Positions 1-11,630 of a stretch of DNA of 64,000 nucleotides are shown piece by piece. The DNA comes from Taiwanofungus camphoratus (taxonomy: Eukaryota > Basidiomycota > Agaricomycetes > Polyporales > Taiwanofungaceae), in assembly GCA_003999685.1 (NCBI GenBank), contig CP021220.1, forward strand, positions 2,790,001 to 2,854,000. The letters run 5' to 3'. The translations under genes and the position numbers were made by a program. The notes under the pieces were generated by a model that was given only the letters and a program-made list of their open reading frames with translations, did not search any database and was not told the DNA's origin. How positions within the stretch are numbered: position 1 is the stretch's first letter; every line of letters starts with the position of its first letter.

Positions 1-599
1 CTTGTCCACTGCTCGCCAGCTTGAATTTTTAGCTACTTTCTGTCACTCGTCTAGGACTCGTTCCCATCTAGTGAATCAGAATTGAGATCAATGTCACATA
101 ATGGTATGATGATGATGAAATCAGCATTTATATACATTTGCAAAGGTAACAAATGTTGTTATCAATTTTGGATACTTGACAACTATGTAAGGACCACATA
201 TTTTGAAGTGTGTAAAAAGACAATGAGACACATACATAGTCAGAGGGGCGCTCAGAAGAATGCTCAGAGGAATGCTCAGAGAAATGCTCAGAGAGGCACT
301 CAGAGATTCAACAGGTAATTCCACCCTCATCTGCAAAGAAAGGAAGGTGAGACATGAAGGTGAGACATGTGAGACTCTGTGAGCTAGAGGGTTTGGGGAA
401 GGTCTGGTATTAGCCAGGGTGAGATGCGGAGTAAGAAGATAACTGCTCAGGTGGGTGAGAAAGCTTTCTGCTCAGTTTTGCTCACATATTTATAGCATAT
501 ATCAATGTTTATCTGAAAGCAATATTACCAGATGGTCTGTATTCTGTAACTACTTCTTTACATGCAATATGCTCCTATGTACTGCCAGTGAGTGAATGC
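1..599. other. No gene recognised
   Basis: I see no convincing gene. Short open frames occur on both strands but none has a recognisable motif, a splice pattern or a family resemblance. The only structured feature is the 12-bp tandem repeat at 241-306. Confidence 0.5.
241..306. repeat. 12-bp minisatellite, about 5.5 units
   Basis: Consecutive 12-bp units of the form CAGAGRAATGCT, slightly diverged, with no spacers. In one frame the unit would encode Asn-Ala-Gln-Arg, but the surrounding frame is short and unsupported, so I treat it as a simple tandem repeat. Confidence 0.8.
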
Positions 600-1100
600 T
601 GTTACCGACAGATAGGACTAGGGACTTAATTGTTTTTTCTTTTCCTTTGTTCATCACACCATGGACGCGCAGCATCCCTTCCATGCATTACTTATCCAGA
701 TTGACTGACAGGCCGACTGTCCCCGCTTACACCATGATAATTATGTACTTTCAGGCCGCTGACTCCTCTCGCCTTACGCTGTCTCTGGGGGACTGCTTAG
801 CTATATCTGGGGGTCGGTGGTAGCAGTATAAAGGGGGGACCCTCCGCTGAAGGTTTCCTTAGTCGTATTCTCTTTGTTCATTCATTCCGAAGTGTACTAC
901 GCATTAGTACCAATATACGCTTTTTTTACACATCTTCTTGCACCCACAAGGAGCCCGTAAAGACTATCGCGACTACATAGGGCTTGTAGTTGAAGACTAC
1001 TGAGGAACGTGGCTCGTTGTCACTGCTGTTCCTCCTCAACCCTTTGCTGCACACTGCTCTAAGCTTCTGCAGCATTACCAGAGAGAACCCCCTGATGATA
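600..1100 (+). repeat. Solo LTR, B family, diverged
   Basis: Begins TGTTACCG and follows the two LTRs of element B almost throughout, including the TATAAAGG box near 829 and the downstream AGTCGTATTCT tract. The 3' edge is degraded and I see no target duplication. No B internal sequence follows, so it is a solo LTR or the remnant of a truncated copy. It is clearly more diverged than the LTRs of element B and therefore older. Confidence 0.75.
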
Positions 1101-2137
1101 GGTCCGGTACAACTTCATGCCCCGAATTTGTGTATTTTCGGTCTCCCACCCCTTTCTCGAAATGTACTGCTGAGTTTTGGAAGTCTGAATGTTGTAACAA
1201 GGACAGAGAGCTCTATTCAATCACTAGGGAGTGCCCTAACTCGGCAGGCAGGTGCACTGCATGTGTCTACTCATGCCTTGGCAATCCGGCCTTCCTATCC
1301 GAGAAGAACAATGGGATTTCCGATGATAGAAGGTTTGCCTGACACTCCGGAAGTCCTGTTGAAGAGAAGTGGTCCCTCACGCTCTAGAATGCATGACTGC
1401 CGCCTCCCCTAGCATCCTCCTGACCTCTGACAACTCTGGGCCTTTGGTTGAGATCAACTGAGAAAAGCCACTTTGATTTTTGATCTTCGGTCCTCAGTTC
1501 TGGTTCTCGGTCCCTCAGTCTGGAGTGCTGGCCTCTTGTTCATGACGTCCATATGATCCCTTGGTATTGTCTAGACCCCCTACGCATCGGCTTGATGGTT
1601 CAGCACTCTTAGGTCCCTGTTCCTCCCAAGGCCTGGTTAGATAGCCCATCTTCTATATGATGATCTCTAGATAAGCATCCCTCACCTTGTGCCATTCCCC
1701 TGTAACCTTTCTACCGCATTCAGTGTCCCTGTTTCATGTCCTACTTCAGTTTATTTCCCCATATGGTACACTGATCGGATCCTAGATTTTACAATTTTCG
1801 GTTTGTTTTTGGTTTCTTCAGTTTTATTTTGCATAAGATACTTTGACACCACGAACCCCTTATGTAGTCTCCTGTACCTACCAGACAGCAGAAAAGACAC
1901 ACGCTCCTGTCTTGTCTCGCAGAATCTACAGACTTGTCCCCCAGAGTTCAGATTTGGGTTTCCCCTGCTCTAAGGCTTCCCTACAGTCTGACAAGGTTCC
2001 TCTCCATCGTATCTACACCTATCATCAGCCAGCAGTCCTATTATATCATATATCACAGCAGTTCTACGTCCTCTACGTCCTATGTTCCTGAAGTTGGAGT
2101 AACTTCAGTCTGAGTAACCAGTCCCCCTCCTCTCCCT
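1101..2137. other. Unassigned sequence
   Basis: There is no recognisable gene, repeat or RNA. Open frames at 990-1412 and 1689-1973 show no motif. The stretch lies between a B-type solo LTR and element B and is not homologous to B internal sequence as far as I can see. Confidence 0.4.
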
Positions 2138-3120
2138 TGTTACCGTCGGGTAGGATCAGAGACTTGTTTGTTTTTTCTTTCCCTTTGTTTGTCACACCAT
2201 GGACGCGCGGCATCCCTTCCACACCTTACTTACCCAGATTGACTGACAGGCCGACCGTCCCCGCTTACGCCATGGTAGTTATGTACTTTCGGGCCGCTGA
2301 CTCCTCTTGCCTTATGTGGTCTCTGGGGGGGCTGCTAGTGATACAAATTGGTATCTCGGATCCTGTATGTTGCCTCACACGTGAGGGCCTGACCACGATA
2401 GAAGGTGGCAAGGTCTTATGGTCGATATAGACCGAGTGTCGTGAAGTCCGTAGACTCGAGCGAGTATCACTCAGATGTGAGCGAGAGGATACAAGACACG
2501 AATATAGTGGTAACAAGATCAGACTTAAGGTCCGACCTAAGCTAGAGTACATGCTATATATACAAATACCAATCATGAGCACGGACCAAGAACTACTCTA
2601 GGGCAGGAGGTCCGAAATGTGGTACGACTCTGAGTAAATAGAAAGTGGTACGATCCGGGCGTATTAGCAATACGTATGAGTGATGAGGAATGTGGTAAGC
2701 GGCCTGGATATGAGTCAGAGTCCTATGCGTAAGCGGGGCCGATCCGGGGCCCGTACAGTAATAGTCCATGTGTAAGCAATGACCGTGGTAATGACAAGAA
2801 ATAGAAATTGTATCAGCTAGTATACCTGGGGGTTGGCGGTGGCAGTATAAAGGAGGGTCCCACTGCTGGAGGTTCCCCTAGTCGTATTCTCTTCGTTCAT
2901 CCTTTCCTAAAGTGTACTACGCATTAGTACCAATACACGCTTTTCTTTACACATCTTCTCGCATCAGAAGAAGCCCGTAAAGACTATCGCAACTACATAG
3001 GGCTTGTAGTTGAAGACTACCGAGGATCGTGACTTGTTGTCACCGTCGCTCCTTTTTGACCCTTCGCTGCATACTGCTCCAAGCTTCTGCAGCATTACCA
3101 GGGTGAACCCCCTGGTAACA
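2138..3120 (+). repeat. Element B 5' LTR (contains an inserted LTR)
   Basis: Starts TGTTACC and ends GGTAACA. A TATAAAGG box lies at 2846-2853, and the tract at 2880-2890 that pairs with the primer site follows 34 bp later. The LTR is split by an A-type solo LTR at 2339-2815. Confidence 0.9.
2339..2815 (-). repeat. Solo LTR, A family, nested in the B 5' LTR
   Basis: A 477-bp copy of the LTR of element A1 in reverse orientation, starting TGATACAAATTGG and ending AAATTGTATCA on the + strand. It is flanked by a perfect 5-bp target duplication GCTAG (2334-2338 and 2816-2820). It is a clean solo LTR left by recombination of a former full element that inserted after B did. Confidence 0.95.
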
Positions 3121-3122
3121 CT

Positions 3123-3133
3123 AGAATACGACT
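3123..3133 (+). promoter_or_regulatory. Element B primer-binding site, self-priming type
   Basis: AGAATACGACT begins 2 bp after the 5' LTR and is the exact reverse complement of the 11 bases at 2880-2890 in the LTR, which lie 34 bp after the TATA box, where the transcript should start. No start of a tRNA-complementary TGG motif is present. This is the layout known from Tf1, in which the folded 5' end of the transcript primes reverse transcription. Confidence 0.75.
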
Positions 3134-3178
3134 CCACAAACCTGAACCCGTCCAGGTTCGAGAAGTCACAAGAAGACA

Positions 3179-5210
3179 GTGCCTAAAAAGACCCGTATCA
3201 GTCTCGAAGAAGGCGAGGTCAGCATACTCATAGGACTAGTACTGACCACCACAGATTATCAACGACCTTTTGATATCGACTACGAACAAGAAGAAGAGCT
3301 GGATCATGCAGCATTTGACCCTACTCTCCCGACTTTAGAAGAGGTCTTGGATCGAGCTGAGCGCAACCTCAGAGCCATTCTCCACGCCGATAGTTCCACC
3401 AGTTTCCTCCCAGCCGAACAGAGGGAGCTGATTCTTTACACCCGCTCCCGCATCTCCAGAGCCAGCGACGCTTGACAAGCTGTATTAGAAAATCACAACA
3501 GGCTGACAAGTAGGGAAGGGAGCCGACCTCTGCCCCCCACTCCCTTTGAAGATTTTGATGAAGTCCTTGACCACCGTATCCTCACTGCTCAGAAGGTGCT
3601 CTCAAACCCATGTTTCTCATTTCAGTTGGCCGTTCCCATAATCGTGAACCTATATCAAAGGCTACTGAGCGTCCGAGATTTCTATCGCCGGTGGCAAGCT
3701 GGATCCATCCTCCAAAATGAGGCGGAGGTCGACCCTGACGTGCGCCGGGAAGGCTCATCATTATCAAGCGGAGAACAATCAGGACGTACACCGACATTAC
3801 ACGAGGACTTCTAACTGGAGGGTCTGCTCAACGCAACCGTGCCCTCACCGCTACGACTCTGCACTCTACAGGGGAAGTGATTTCGAACCTTGTACTCCAA
3901 CCAATTGTGCCCTCATCCAGGCCCGCTGGACAACCTTTGACAAAACCGACCCACCTTCTGATGAAGGCTCCAGCTCAGAACTGACCGATCCTGACATTGA
4001 ACGGACAGAACGACAAATGGAGACTGAAGGGACAGGAAAAACATCCCCTTCCACCCCGGAAACGCCCCGTGGCTTGAGCTCTTTCTGATCAGGAATAGGG
4101 GAATCAGGGCCACCACCCGACGATGGGCTGGGGGAAGAAGGCCCCCTCAAGGGAGGGCCATCTTATGATGAAAGCGGAGGACCCCCAGGAAGACCACCTG
4201 GTGGAGGAGTGCCCGGTAGAGGAGGACCACCCGGTAGAGGAGGACCACCTGGGGGAGGAGGACCCTCTGGAGGGGGGCAGTCTCCTGGAGGAATGCCCCT
4301 CCCACAAGGAACTGCACGGATACCAGATCGAAAAGAGCCAGAAATTACTAAGTTCTCTGAAAAACGAGAAGATGCCTGACACTTCCTCATCCAGTTTGCC
4401 CGAAGATTTGACACCGAGCGATGGGCCTCCGCTTCTGAATGAGAAAAGGTCGGCAATTTCCTTGGCCACCTCGAAGGCCATGCCGGTGCTTGGGCCGATA
4501 CTCTTACCGAAAGGGCACTCGAACCCCACCCCCTCATCAGAGGAGCGAGCCGGGGGTACGGCACTTTCAAGAACGTCGCTCTCGAGTTCATCAAAAGGTT
4601 TGGGGTAATAGAGGAGGAGGTCTCTGCAGCCATCGAACTACGGAACTTGGTCTACACCTACGACAAACCCATTGCTGACTTCAACGAGGAGTTTGACCGA
4701 CTGGCCCGCAGGGCAGAAATCACCGAAGAGAGTGCCCTCATGGCCTGGTACTGAGAAAAACTACCCAGCACCATGCGAGTCCGAATTATGGAACGAGATG
4801 TAGCCCCCACAACCCTAGAAGGATGGAAGGAAGCTGCTGCCCAACGGGACCGGGCCTATCGAAACAACAAGGCCATCGATGCCGCTCAAAGAACTTCGAA
4901 AACCCCTCCACGAGTCGCAGCAAGGGCATTTGACAGTGGAAAGCCAGACCATCAGCGCTTGCAAGACCGAAGGACAGGCTCCTGCTACAAATGCCACAAT
5001 AAGGGGCACCTGGCCAAAGACTGCCCAGAGCGAACCTCAGGTCAGGGAACAGGACCTCCAAACCGAAGGGCCAACGTGAAAGATGAAAATGAGGCGGATG
5101 ATGAAGCCTCTGAACAGGAGGAGCAGGGGCAAGAAACGAAAGGAGTCAGATTCCCCCACTTCTCTCAGCACCACGACTTTGCAGATTTTCTGTTAGGCGA
5201 CCCGACGTGA
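3179..5210 (+). pseudogene. Element B gag remnant
   Basis: Fossil Gag region in several frames. A Gly/Pro-rich tract at about 4150-4300 comes from a short tandem repeat. A retrotransposon Gag core follows (about 4320-4900), then a CX2CX4HX4C zinc knuckle near 4985-5025 and an acidic tail. It is broken in several places and not a functional reading frame. Confidence 0.8.
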
Positions 5211-8200
5211 TGCACGAGTCGCCTAAACTCTCTGTACGAAATGTAATTACCGGAACGCGCAAGCGCAATACACTTTATTTACCAGGTTACATCGTAGTAG
5301 GAGAGAAAGCCGTCGCCGCATGCCCCTTGCTGGATAGTGGGGCTGACGCCAACCTAATTCACCCCGACTTCATAAGGAAGTGGGGACTCCCCACTCGACC
5401 ACTTCCCAGGACGGTAACCTCAACCACCATTGATGGCTCTACAAACAAAGGGGGACCAATTACCCACAGAGTCGAAGGAAGTATACGATTAGAGGGGAAT
5501 GACATCCCAACCAACTTTTACGTCTCAAACATTGGAACGCTCGATGTAGTACTCGGCAACCCCTGGCTCGCACAAGTCAACCCACGCATTGACTGGGTAG
5601 AAGGAACGCTCGAGATTGACCAAGCTCAACTCACAGAATGGCAAGGATACTATGCCTGGATCATGAGCCAACCCACGACAGACAGAATTCCCCTGTGTTG
5701 AGCTTCCATTCATGAAGACAATGAGGAGCTTTCGGACATAATGTGTGCTTACACACAAGGAGAAGGGGTTCTGGGGATCTTCCAACAGAAAGAGCAGCCG
5801 CTCACACGTGAAGATGGGCTACTGCAGGCCCTAAAGCCCTCACAAGTAGGGCTCAATCGACTAACACATTTCTCTGACTCCCCACGTATGGTATGGAATG
5901 CCCCAGAGCTCACAGAATCGGTGATCCCCAAGGACCCACCCCCATCCGTAGAAGACCTCGTCCCAGAATACCTGTGGGATTATAAACGGTTGTTTGAAAA
6001 GGAGGCCGCCAACCGGTTCCCAGAATCCAAACCCTGGGACCATGCCATTGAATTAAGGCCAGACTTCGTCCCCAGGAAATGCACTGTAATTCCTTTGTCT
6101 CCAAATGAGCAGGCGGCGATGGACAAATTCCTGGAAGAGAACCTGGCCAAGGGCTATCTCCAGGAATCGAACTCACCTATGGCGTCCCCAGCCTTTTTTG
6201 TCAAAAAAAAGGATGGTACCTTGCGCCCATGCCAGGACTACCGATACCTGAACAAAGGCACAATCAAAGATGCCTACCCCTTACCCCTCATAGGAGAGCT
6301 AATCGACAGGCTCAAAAGGGCCACTGTGTTCACTAAATTAGACCTCCGAAACGGGTACAACAACATCTGGATCAGAGAGGGCGACCAATGGAAAGGAGCA
6401 TTCATGGTCAAACATGGAAATCAGGACAAGATCGTCGAACCCACTGTCATGTTCTTTGGGATGTGCAACTTGCCAGCCATGTTTCAGCGAATGATGAATG
6501 ACACATTCCAGGACATGCTGGCCGAGGGGTGGATCGCGATCTATATGGACGACATCCTCATTTTCTCTGACAATATGGAAGCCCACTGGGGACGAACCAG
6601 ATGTGTCCTACAACGGCTGCAGGAATGGGACCTATTTGTAAAGCCAGAGAAATGCGCGTTCGATGTTGTCGAAGTTGACTTCTTGGGAATGACCATCTCA
6701 CCTGGACAGGTGCACATGGACAAGGACAAACTGGCAGGAATCGCAGTTTGGCCCATTCCTACCAGGGTCAAGGATGTAGAACGATTCATGGGTCTCGCCA
6801 ACTACTACCGACACTTCATCCACAACTTCTCCCACATCGCTCATGATACAAACTGGTATCAATGACCGGAAAGCCTCGAACGTGAGGACCTGACTACTAG
6901 CGATAGTAGCGAGGCTTTCCGGTCGTTGATACCAGTTTGTATCAGCTCACCCCTTGAATGTCATCAAGAAGAAGCGTGTGGAGTGAAACTGGACTGAAGC
7001 CTGCCAGGAGGCCTTTGATGAGCTCAAACGGTGTTTCCAGAGCATGCCTATCCTCCGCATGCCCAACCCGTTCAAACCATTCACCATTGAGGCCGATGCC
7101 TCTCTGGTAGCCACTGGTGCAGTGCTTCAACAACTTGATGAGGAAGGGCGGCTACACCCTATAGCTTTCCTCTCGAAGAGCCTGAAAGAAGCAGAGCGAA
7201 ATTATCAAGTATATGACAGAGAGTTGCTGGCCATTGTCCAAGCACTTGAGGAATGGCACCACCACCTTGAGGGAAGTGGACACCTGGTCACGGTGATCAC
7301 CGACCACAAGAACCTCACCTATTTCCGAGAAGCACAACGACTCAACCGACACCAGGCCCGATGGCAGTTATTCCTGTCACAATTTGACCTGCAACTATTA
7401 AACAAAAAAGGCAGTCGACTCATAGTCGCCGATGCACTCTCCCGGTGACCTGACCACCCAGGAGGGAAGCATGACAACGAAGATGTCATCCTGCTACCAA
7501 CAGACCTCTTTGTCAATGCCACCAACACTGCAATCATCAAAAAGATACGTGAATGTCGTACTCGTGACAGGATGGTCATCGAGATGATTGACACCTTAAA
7601 ACGGGGGAAGGTACCGCCATTCAAGGGCACAGGCTTTGCGCACACAAAGCTGGCAGACTGGGACATTCAGGAGGGATTAATTTTATACAAAAACCGAGTT
7701 TACGTACCCCCTGCGCCGAGAAGTCATTCAACTCTGTCATGACACACCAGCAATGGCACACCCAGGGGCACAAGGTACAATGGCCATCGCCCAAAGGGAC
7801 TGGTTCTGGCATGGAATGTCTTCATTCATCGAGAAATATGTTGAGGGGTGTGCCAAATGCCAGGAGAGCAAGATCAACACACACCCCACGAAACCCCCCC
7901 TGATGGCCATCCCCACAGAACTGAATTCAAGGCCATTCTCTCACATATCGGTAGACTTCATCACTGATCTACCAGAGTCACAGGGCTTCAATGCGCTCAT
8001 GGTAGTAGTTGACAGAGAACTCACCAAGGGCATTGTGCTCATACCCTGCACCAAGAACATGGATGCAATAGGAACGGCAGAGGCCCTACACCTCAATGTA
8101 TACAGGCGATATGGCCTACCTGACTGGATGATATCCGACCGAGGGCCACAGTTCGCAGCGGCTGCATTTCGAGAATGGTGTAAGCTGACAGGAGTCAAGG

Positions 8201-9174
8201 CGGCAATGTCCACTGCCTACCACCCCCAATTGGATGGGAGTACAGAACAGGTCAACCAGGAACTGGAGGCGGCCTGGAGAATCCTATGCGCAAATAACCC
8301 CCACACCTGGGTCAAACACATCCCCAAGTTCGAATTCGCACACAACCAGGTGCCGCATGCTGGAAGGAAGGAATTGCCATTCAAGCTCACCATGGGGTAC
8401 GACCCGAAGGCCATCGGATCTCCACGACCCTCTGACAAATACCCCACGCTCCAAGACCACCTGACCCAGATCTCTGAATCCCGCAAAGAGGCTCTTGCAG
8501 CACAAGAGCTAGCCCAGAAGCTGATGGAGGAACAAACCCCTTTTCCCTGGAAACCTTTCCAGGAAGGTGACAAGGTTTGGCTAGAAGCCACGAACCTCCA
8601 GCTAAGGACAATAAGTCGGAAATTTGACCCAAAGCGGCTTGGACCCTTCAAGATCACGGAAGCCAAGGGACCACTGACGTACAAGCTACAGCTTCCAAGA
8701 ACCTGGAAGATTCACCCGGTGTTCCATGCATCGCTGCTCACCCCATACAGAGAAACGGCGGAACACGGACCCAACTTTCTGAAATCACCACCTGATCTGG
8801 TTGAGGGGGAAGAAGAGTACGAAGTCGAGGCCCTCCGCGGGCATCGTGCCCGACGTGGGAAATGGGAGTTTCTCATCAAATGGAAGGGATGGCCGGTCTC
8901 TGCCAGCACCTGGCAGAAGGAAGACGATCTACGGCATTCCCCTGACCTGCTGAGGCGTTATAAGAAGGCAAACCACCTAGGCATCAACCCAGTTGGCAAC
9001 CGTTCAACTGCCCTGCAAAAAGCAATTCTGCAGCATCTCAAGGCCGCCTCCCACCATGTCCCATCGAACCAACGCGGCCCGAGCCCACCTTGCCGCCTCC
9101 ATCCTCACCGCAGGGAACGCCTGCACCCTGAATCCCTTTTTTCGGAGACTGCAGAACCTCCCCAACTTCGCTGA
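5207..9174 (+). pseudogene. Element B pol remnant (PR, RT, RNase H, IN, chromodomain)
   Basis: The order is typical of chromoviruses. An aspartic protease with a DSGAD site lies near 5330. The RT spans about 6050-6600 with a YMDD box near 6545, RNase H runs about 7044-7448, and a zinc-binding HHCC plus DDE integrase spans about 7753-8400. A GPY-type linker and a chromodomain with WKGW lie near 8810-8960. The region is interrupted by the 101-bp palindrome at 6844-6944 and is broken elsewhere (a few breaks), so it is a fossil. Confidence 0.9.
6844..6944. mobile_element. 101-bp palindromic mini-element made of LTR-C termini
   Basis: A perfect 5-bp target duplication GCTCA (6839-6843, 6945-6949) brackets a near-perfect hairpin. 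The 35-bp arms 6844-6878 and 6910-6944 are inverted copies with a single mismatch. The 31-base loop contains a second stem, CTACTA-GCGA-TAGTAG. The first 75 bases match the 3' terminal 75 bp of the C-family LTR (reverse orientation); the rest is an inverted copy of the outermost 26 bp. It has the ends TGATACAA and TTGTATCA and the target-site length of the A/C LTRs, so it was probably inserted by their integrase. Confidence 0.85.
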
Positions 9175-9855
9175 GGGGATTGTTGTCCCCCTACCTCGCC
9201 AAGCAACATCTGGCCTCGCCGCCGACTTTCTGACCCCCGCCGACTGTCTCGGATGGGTGCTGGCCAACGAACGACTACGCCCGGTGGTGGACACCGCCCT
9301 CGTTGTCTGGCCCAATCTTGCAGCCCAGGTTGCCATCTTTCGACATCAGGCCGAGGTTGTCTTACACCTCGATCAGGTAATAAGGGGGTACAGAGGGGAG
9401 AGGGAGAAGGGAGAGCATGACAAAGCTAAGTGGTGGGCCAGCCCCATCTGGAAAATTGGTATATCGTACTGGCAGGCCTGTAATGCGACGCGCTCCCATC
9501 TAAATTTCGTACCGACGTCGTCTCCACCCTCGAGCATCTCCTACCACCCTCCTCTGTCATCACACGCCCAGCCCCCTCCATGCAGGATGAGTGGACGGTT
9601 TGTCTCCACCCTGAGTGCCGCCCCCTGAACCGATGGGCTGGGGCCTGTGAATTCTGCATGGGCCTCGATCATGTTCCTGCTGACTGCATCCACTGGCCAC
9701 GATTGGGGGAGCCGGCTGTTGAGCCTTTCGTCCCGCCTCGCTGTCTGGATTGTTTTGCTGATGATCACGACACCGACCAATGCCCCAAGGCAGGGGCCGC
9801 CTGGTCGGAAATCAGTGGGTTGAAGCAGCCTGACGAGGAAGCTACCAGGTCATGA
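9056..9855 (+). pseudogene. Element B post-pol zinc-knuckle frame remnant
   Basis: Between the chromodomain and the 3' LTR lies a further protein-coding remnant in more than one frame. Its N-terminal part (from about 9056) has a GIVVPLPRQA segment loosely like the corresponding A-family protein. Its C-terminal part (9580-9855) carries two CX2CX4HX4C knuckles, CEFCMGLDHVPADC and CLDCFADDHDTDQC. The position and knuckles match the post-pol frames of elements A and C. Broken. Confidence 0.65.
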
Positions 9856-9896
9856 AGGTAGGTGTCGGGGCGACACCTGAGAGGAGATGGGGGTAG

Positions 9897-10973
9897 TGTT
9901 ACCATCAGGTAGGACCAGAGACTTGTTCATTTTTTCTTTCCCTTTGTTTGTCACACCATGGACGTGCGGCATCCCTTCCACACCTTACTTACCCAGATTG
10001 ACTGACAGGCCGACCGTCCCCGCTTACGCCATGGTAGTTATGTACTTTCGGGCCGCTGACTCCTCTTGCCTTATGTGGTCTCTGGGGGGGCTGCTAGTAT
10101 ACCTGGGGGTTGGCGGTGGCAGTATAAAGGAGGGTCCCACTGCTGGAGGTTCCCCTAGTCGTATTCTCTTCGTTCATCCTTTCCTAAAGTGTGTTACGGA
10201 GAGTCTACGCCCGTAGGTGACTACCGTGATGGGGAGTCGTTGAGTAGTCAGGCGTGAAGTGTAAATGAGGAGTCAGCCTGGCTGATGACGAGTACACGTC
10301 TAAGTCTTCAACCGCTAGCCCGATGGTCTCGAGAGAGTTGCAGGCTAAGTCACAGCCTAAGTCCTAGTGTAGTCACAAGGATATAGATGGTCTAAGGTGA
10401 CCCGTTGAATAGACGAAGGTATAGGGGCCTAAGCCCAGTCGTAAAGTACAAATGGTAACTACAGTACCAAAGTACACGATGTAACCAAGGAGGACAAGAT
10501 TGGGGTGCTCCGCAGTGAGCCAACCCCTTAAGTACTATGGTGGGTTTAGGGCAAGCCAGCCCTCACTCTCACGGGTACCAGCACCTAAGCATCCATAAGT
10601 CAGAGGCCCAAGTGGTCCCTTCTGAGGAACAGTCCATAACTAAGCGGGTGACGGTCAGCCCATCAGGAATAATGGTGATAATTGTAAGTGTACACGACCC
10701 GCTAGTCCGGTATAGTGAAGAGAAATGAAAATGTAAGTTCGCACCATTACCGCCTTGTAACAAAGTGTACTACGCATTAGTACCAATACACGCTTTTCTT
10801 TACACATCTTCTCACACCAGAAGAAGCCCGTAAAGACTATCACGACTACATAGGGCTTGTAGTTGAAGACTACCGAGGATCGTGACTTGTCATCACTGTC
10901 GCTCCTCTTCGACCCTTCGCTGCATACTGCTCCAAGCTTCTGCAGCATTACCAGGGTGAACCCCCTGGTAACA
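9897..10973 (+). repeat. Element B 3' LTR (contains an inserted LTR)
   Basis: Starts TGTTACCATC just after a polypurine tract (GAGGAGATGGGGGTAG) and ends GGTAACA. It is split by the E-type solo LTR at 10192-10762. Confidence 0.9.
10192..10762 (+). repeat. Solo LTR of a further family (E), nested in the B 3' LTR
   Basis: A 571-bp insertion with TGTTACGG and CTTGTAACA ends, flanked by a perfect 5-bp duplication AAGTG (10187-10191, 10763-10767). It has no coding content. Its TGTTAC/GTAACA termini resemble those of family B, but the interior is unrelated to the A, B or C LTRs. The orientation is arbitrary because no internal region is present. Confidence 0.8.
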
Positions 10974-11139
10974 GTTTATACTAAGCGGCAGAGGGTACGA
11001 GACGGCTGTGAAGTCCTTTTAGCTAGAGTTAGCTAAAGGGCGTAAGGCTTAGAGATTTGTTAGAGCAAGGTGGGCGAGGTTTGGCTAGCGTAGGAGACCT
11101 GTAGGAGAGGTCAGAGAGTTCGAGGGCGTAGGGAGATGT
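10974..11139 (+). repeat. R repeat copy 1, left part
   Basis: A 5'-truncated copy of the 1.6-kb non-coding R family. It continues at 19175 after the A1 insertion, and the bases GATGT at 11135-11139 are duplicated at 19175-19179. Confidence 0.85.
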
Positions 11140-11616
11140 TGATACAATTTCTATTTCTTGTCATTACCACGGTCATTGCTTACACATGGACTATTACTGT
11201 ATGGGCCCCGGATCGGCCCCGCTTACACATAGGACTCTGACTCATATCCGGGCCGCTTACCACATTCCTCATCACTCATACATATTGCTAATACGCCCGG
11301 ATCGTACCACTTTCTATTTACCTACAGTCGTACCACACTTCGGACCTCCTGCCCTAGAGTAGTTCTTGGTCCGTGCTCATGATTGGTACTTGTATATATA
11401 GCATGTACTTTAGCTTAGGTCGGACCTTAAGTCTGATCTTGTTACTATTATATTCGTGTCTTGTATCCTCTCGCTCACATCTGAGTGATACTCGCTCGAG
11501 TCCACGGACTTCACGACACTCGGTCTATATCGACCATAAGACCTCGCCACCTTCTATCGTGGTCAGGCCCTCACGTGTGAGGCAACGTATAGGATCCGAG
11601 ATACCAATTTGTATCA
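11140..11616 (+). repeat. Element A1 5' LTR
   Basis: Runs from TGATACAATTTC to CCAATTTGTATCA, giving 8-bp inverted termini TGATACAA/TTGTATCA. TATATATA lies at 11393-11400, and the self-primer tract TAAGTCTGATCTT lies 35 bp downstream at 11428-11440. Confidence 0.95.
11393..11440 (+). promoter_or_regulatory. LTR-A core promoter and presumed transcript start
   Basis: The TATATATA box at 11393-11400 is followed after a typical 30-35 bp spacing by the 13-base tract that is complementary to the primer site at 11618-11630. Transcription is inferred to begin at or just before this tract, so that the RNA 5' end can fold back as primer. Confidence 0.65.
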
Positions 11617-11617
11617 A

Positions 11618-11630
11618 AAGATCAGACTTA
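11618..11630 (+). promoter_or_regulatory. Element A1 primer-binding site, self-priming type
   Basis: AAGATCAGACTTA, one base after the LTR, is the exact reverse complement of 11428-11440 within the LTR (13 of 13). Element C has different bases at both positions, and its pairing is kept. Confidence 0.8.

Larger units (their letters stand above)
2138..10973 (+). mobile_element. Element B: old, broken Ty3/Gypsy chromovirus
   Basis: An LTR retrotransposon on the + strand with the order LTR, gag, protease, RT, RNase H, integrase, chromodomain, post-pol zinc-knuckle frame, LTR. Each LTR is about 501 bp once later insertions are removed, with TGTTAC and GTAACA ends. The two LTRs differ at roughly 15 sites (about 3%), mostly transitions, so this is the oldest full-length element on this strand. 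I find no matching target duplication; the right flank is R repeat and the left is unassigned, so the flanks may have been rearranged. The coding part is clearly broken, with about eight or more breaks. It carries three insertions: an A-type solo LTR, a 101-bp palindrome and an E-type solo LTR. Confidence 0.9.

Noticed and set aside
241-306. Repeat array considered as a CRISPR
   Set aside because: Units of 12 bp are directly adjacent without spacers, there are no cas genes, and the genome is eukaryotic.
1689-2091. Overlapping open frames between the B solo LTR and element B
   Set aside because: Low-complexity, no splice pattern, no motif, and no conservation that I can see.
2137-2430. Frame starting MLPSGRIRDL, repeated at 9887-10216 and 596-823
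   Set aside because: It lies inside the B-type LTR and is conserved only as LTR sequence.
3140-3170. tRNA-like GGTTCGA motif just after the B 5' LTR
   Set aside because: No cloverleaf can be drawn around it. The sequence is part of the leader of element B, and a better explanation of the region is the self-priming site at 3123.
4123-4608. Glu/Pro-rich open frames on both strands over the repeat at 4150-4300
   Set aside because: They are alternative frames of the Gly/Pro-rich tract of B gag, produced by the tandem repeat.
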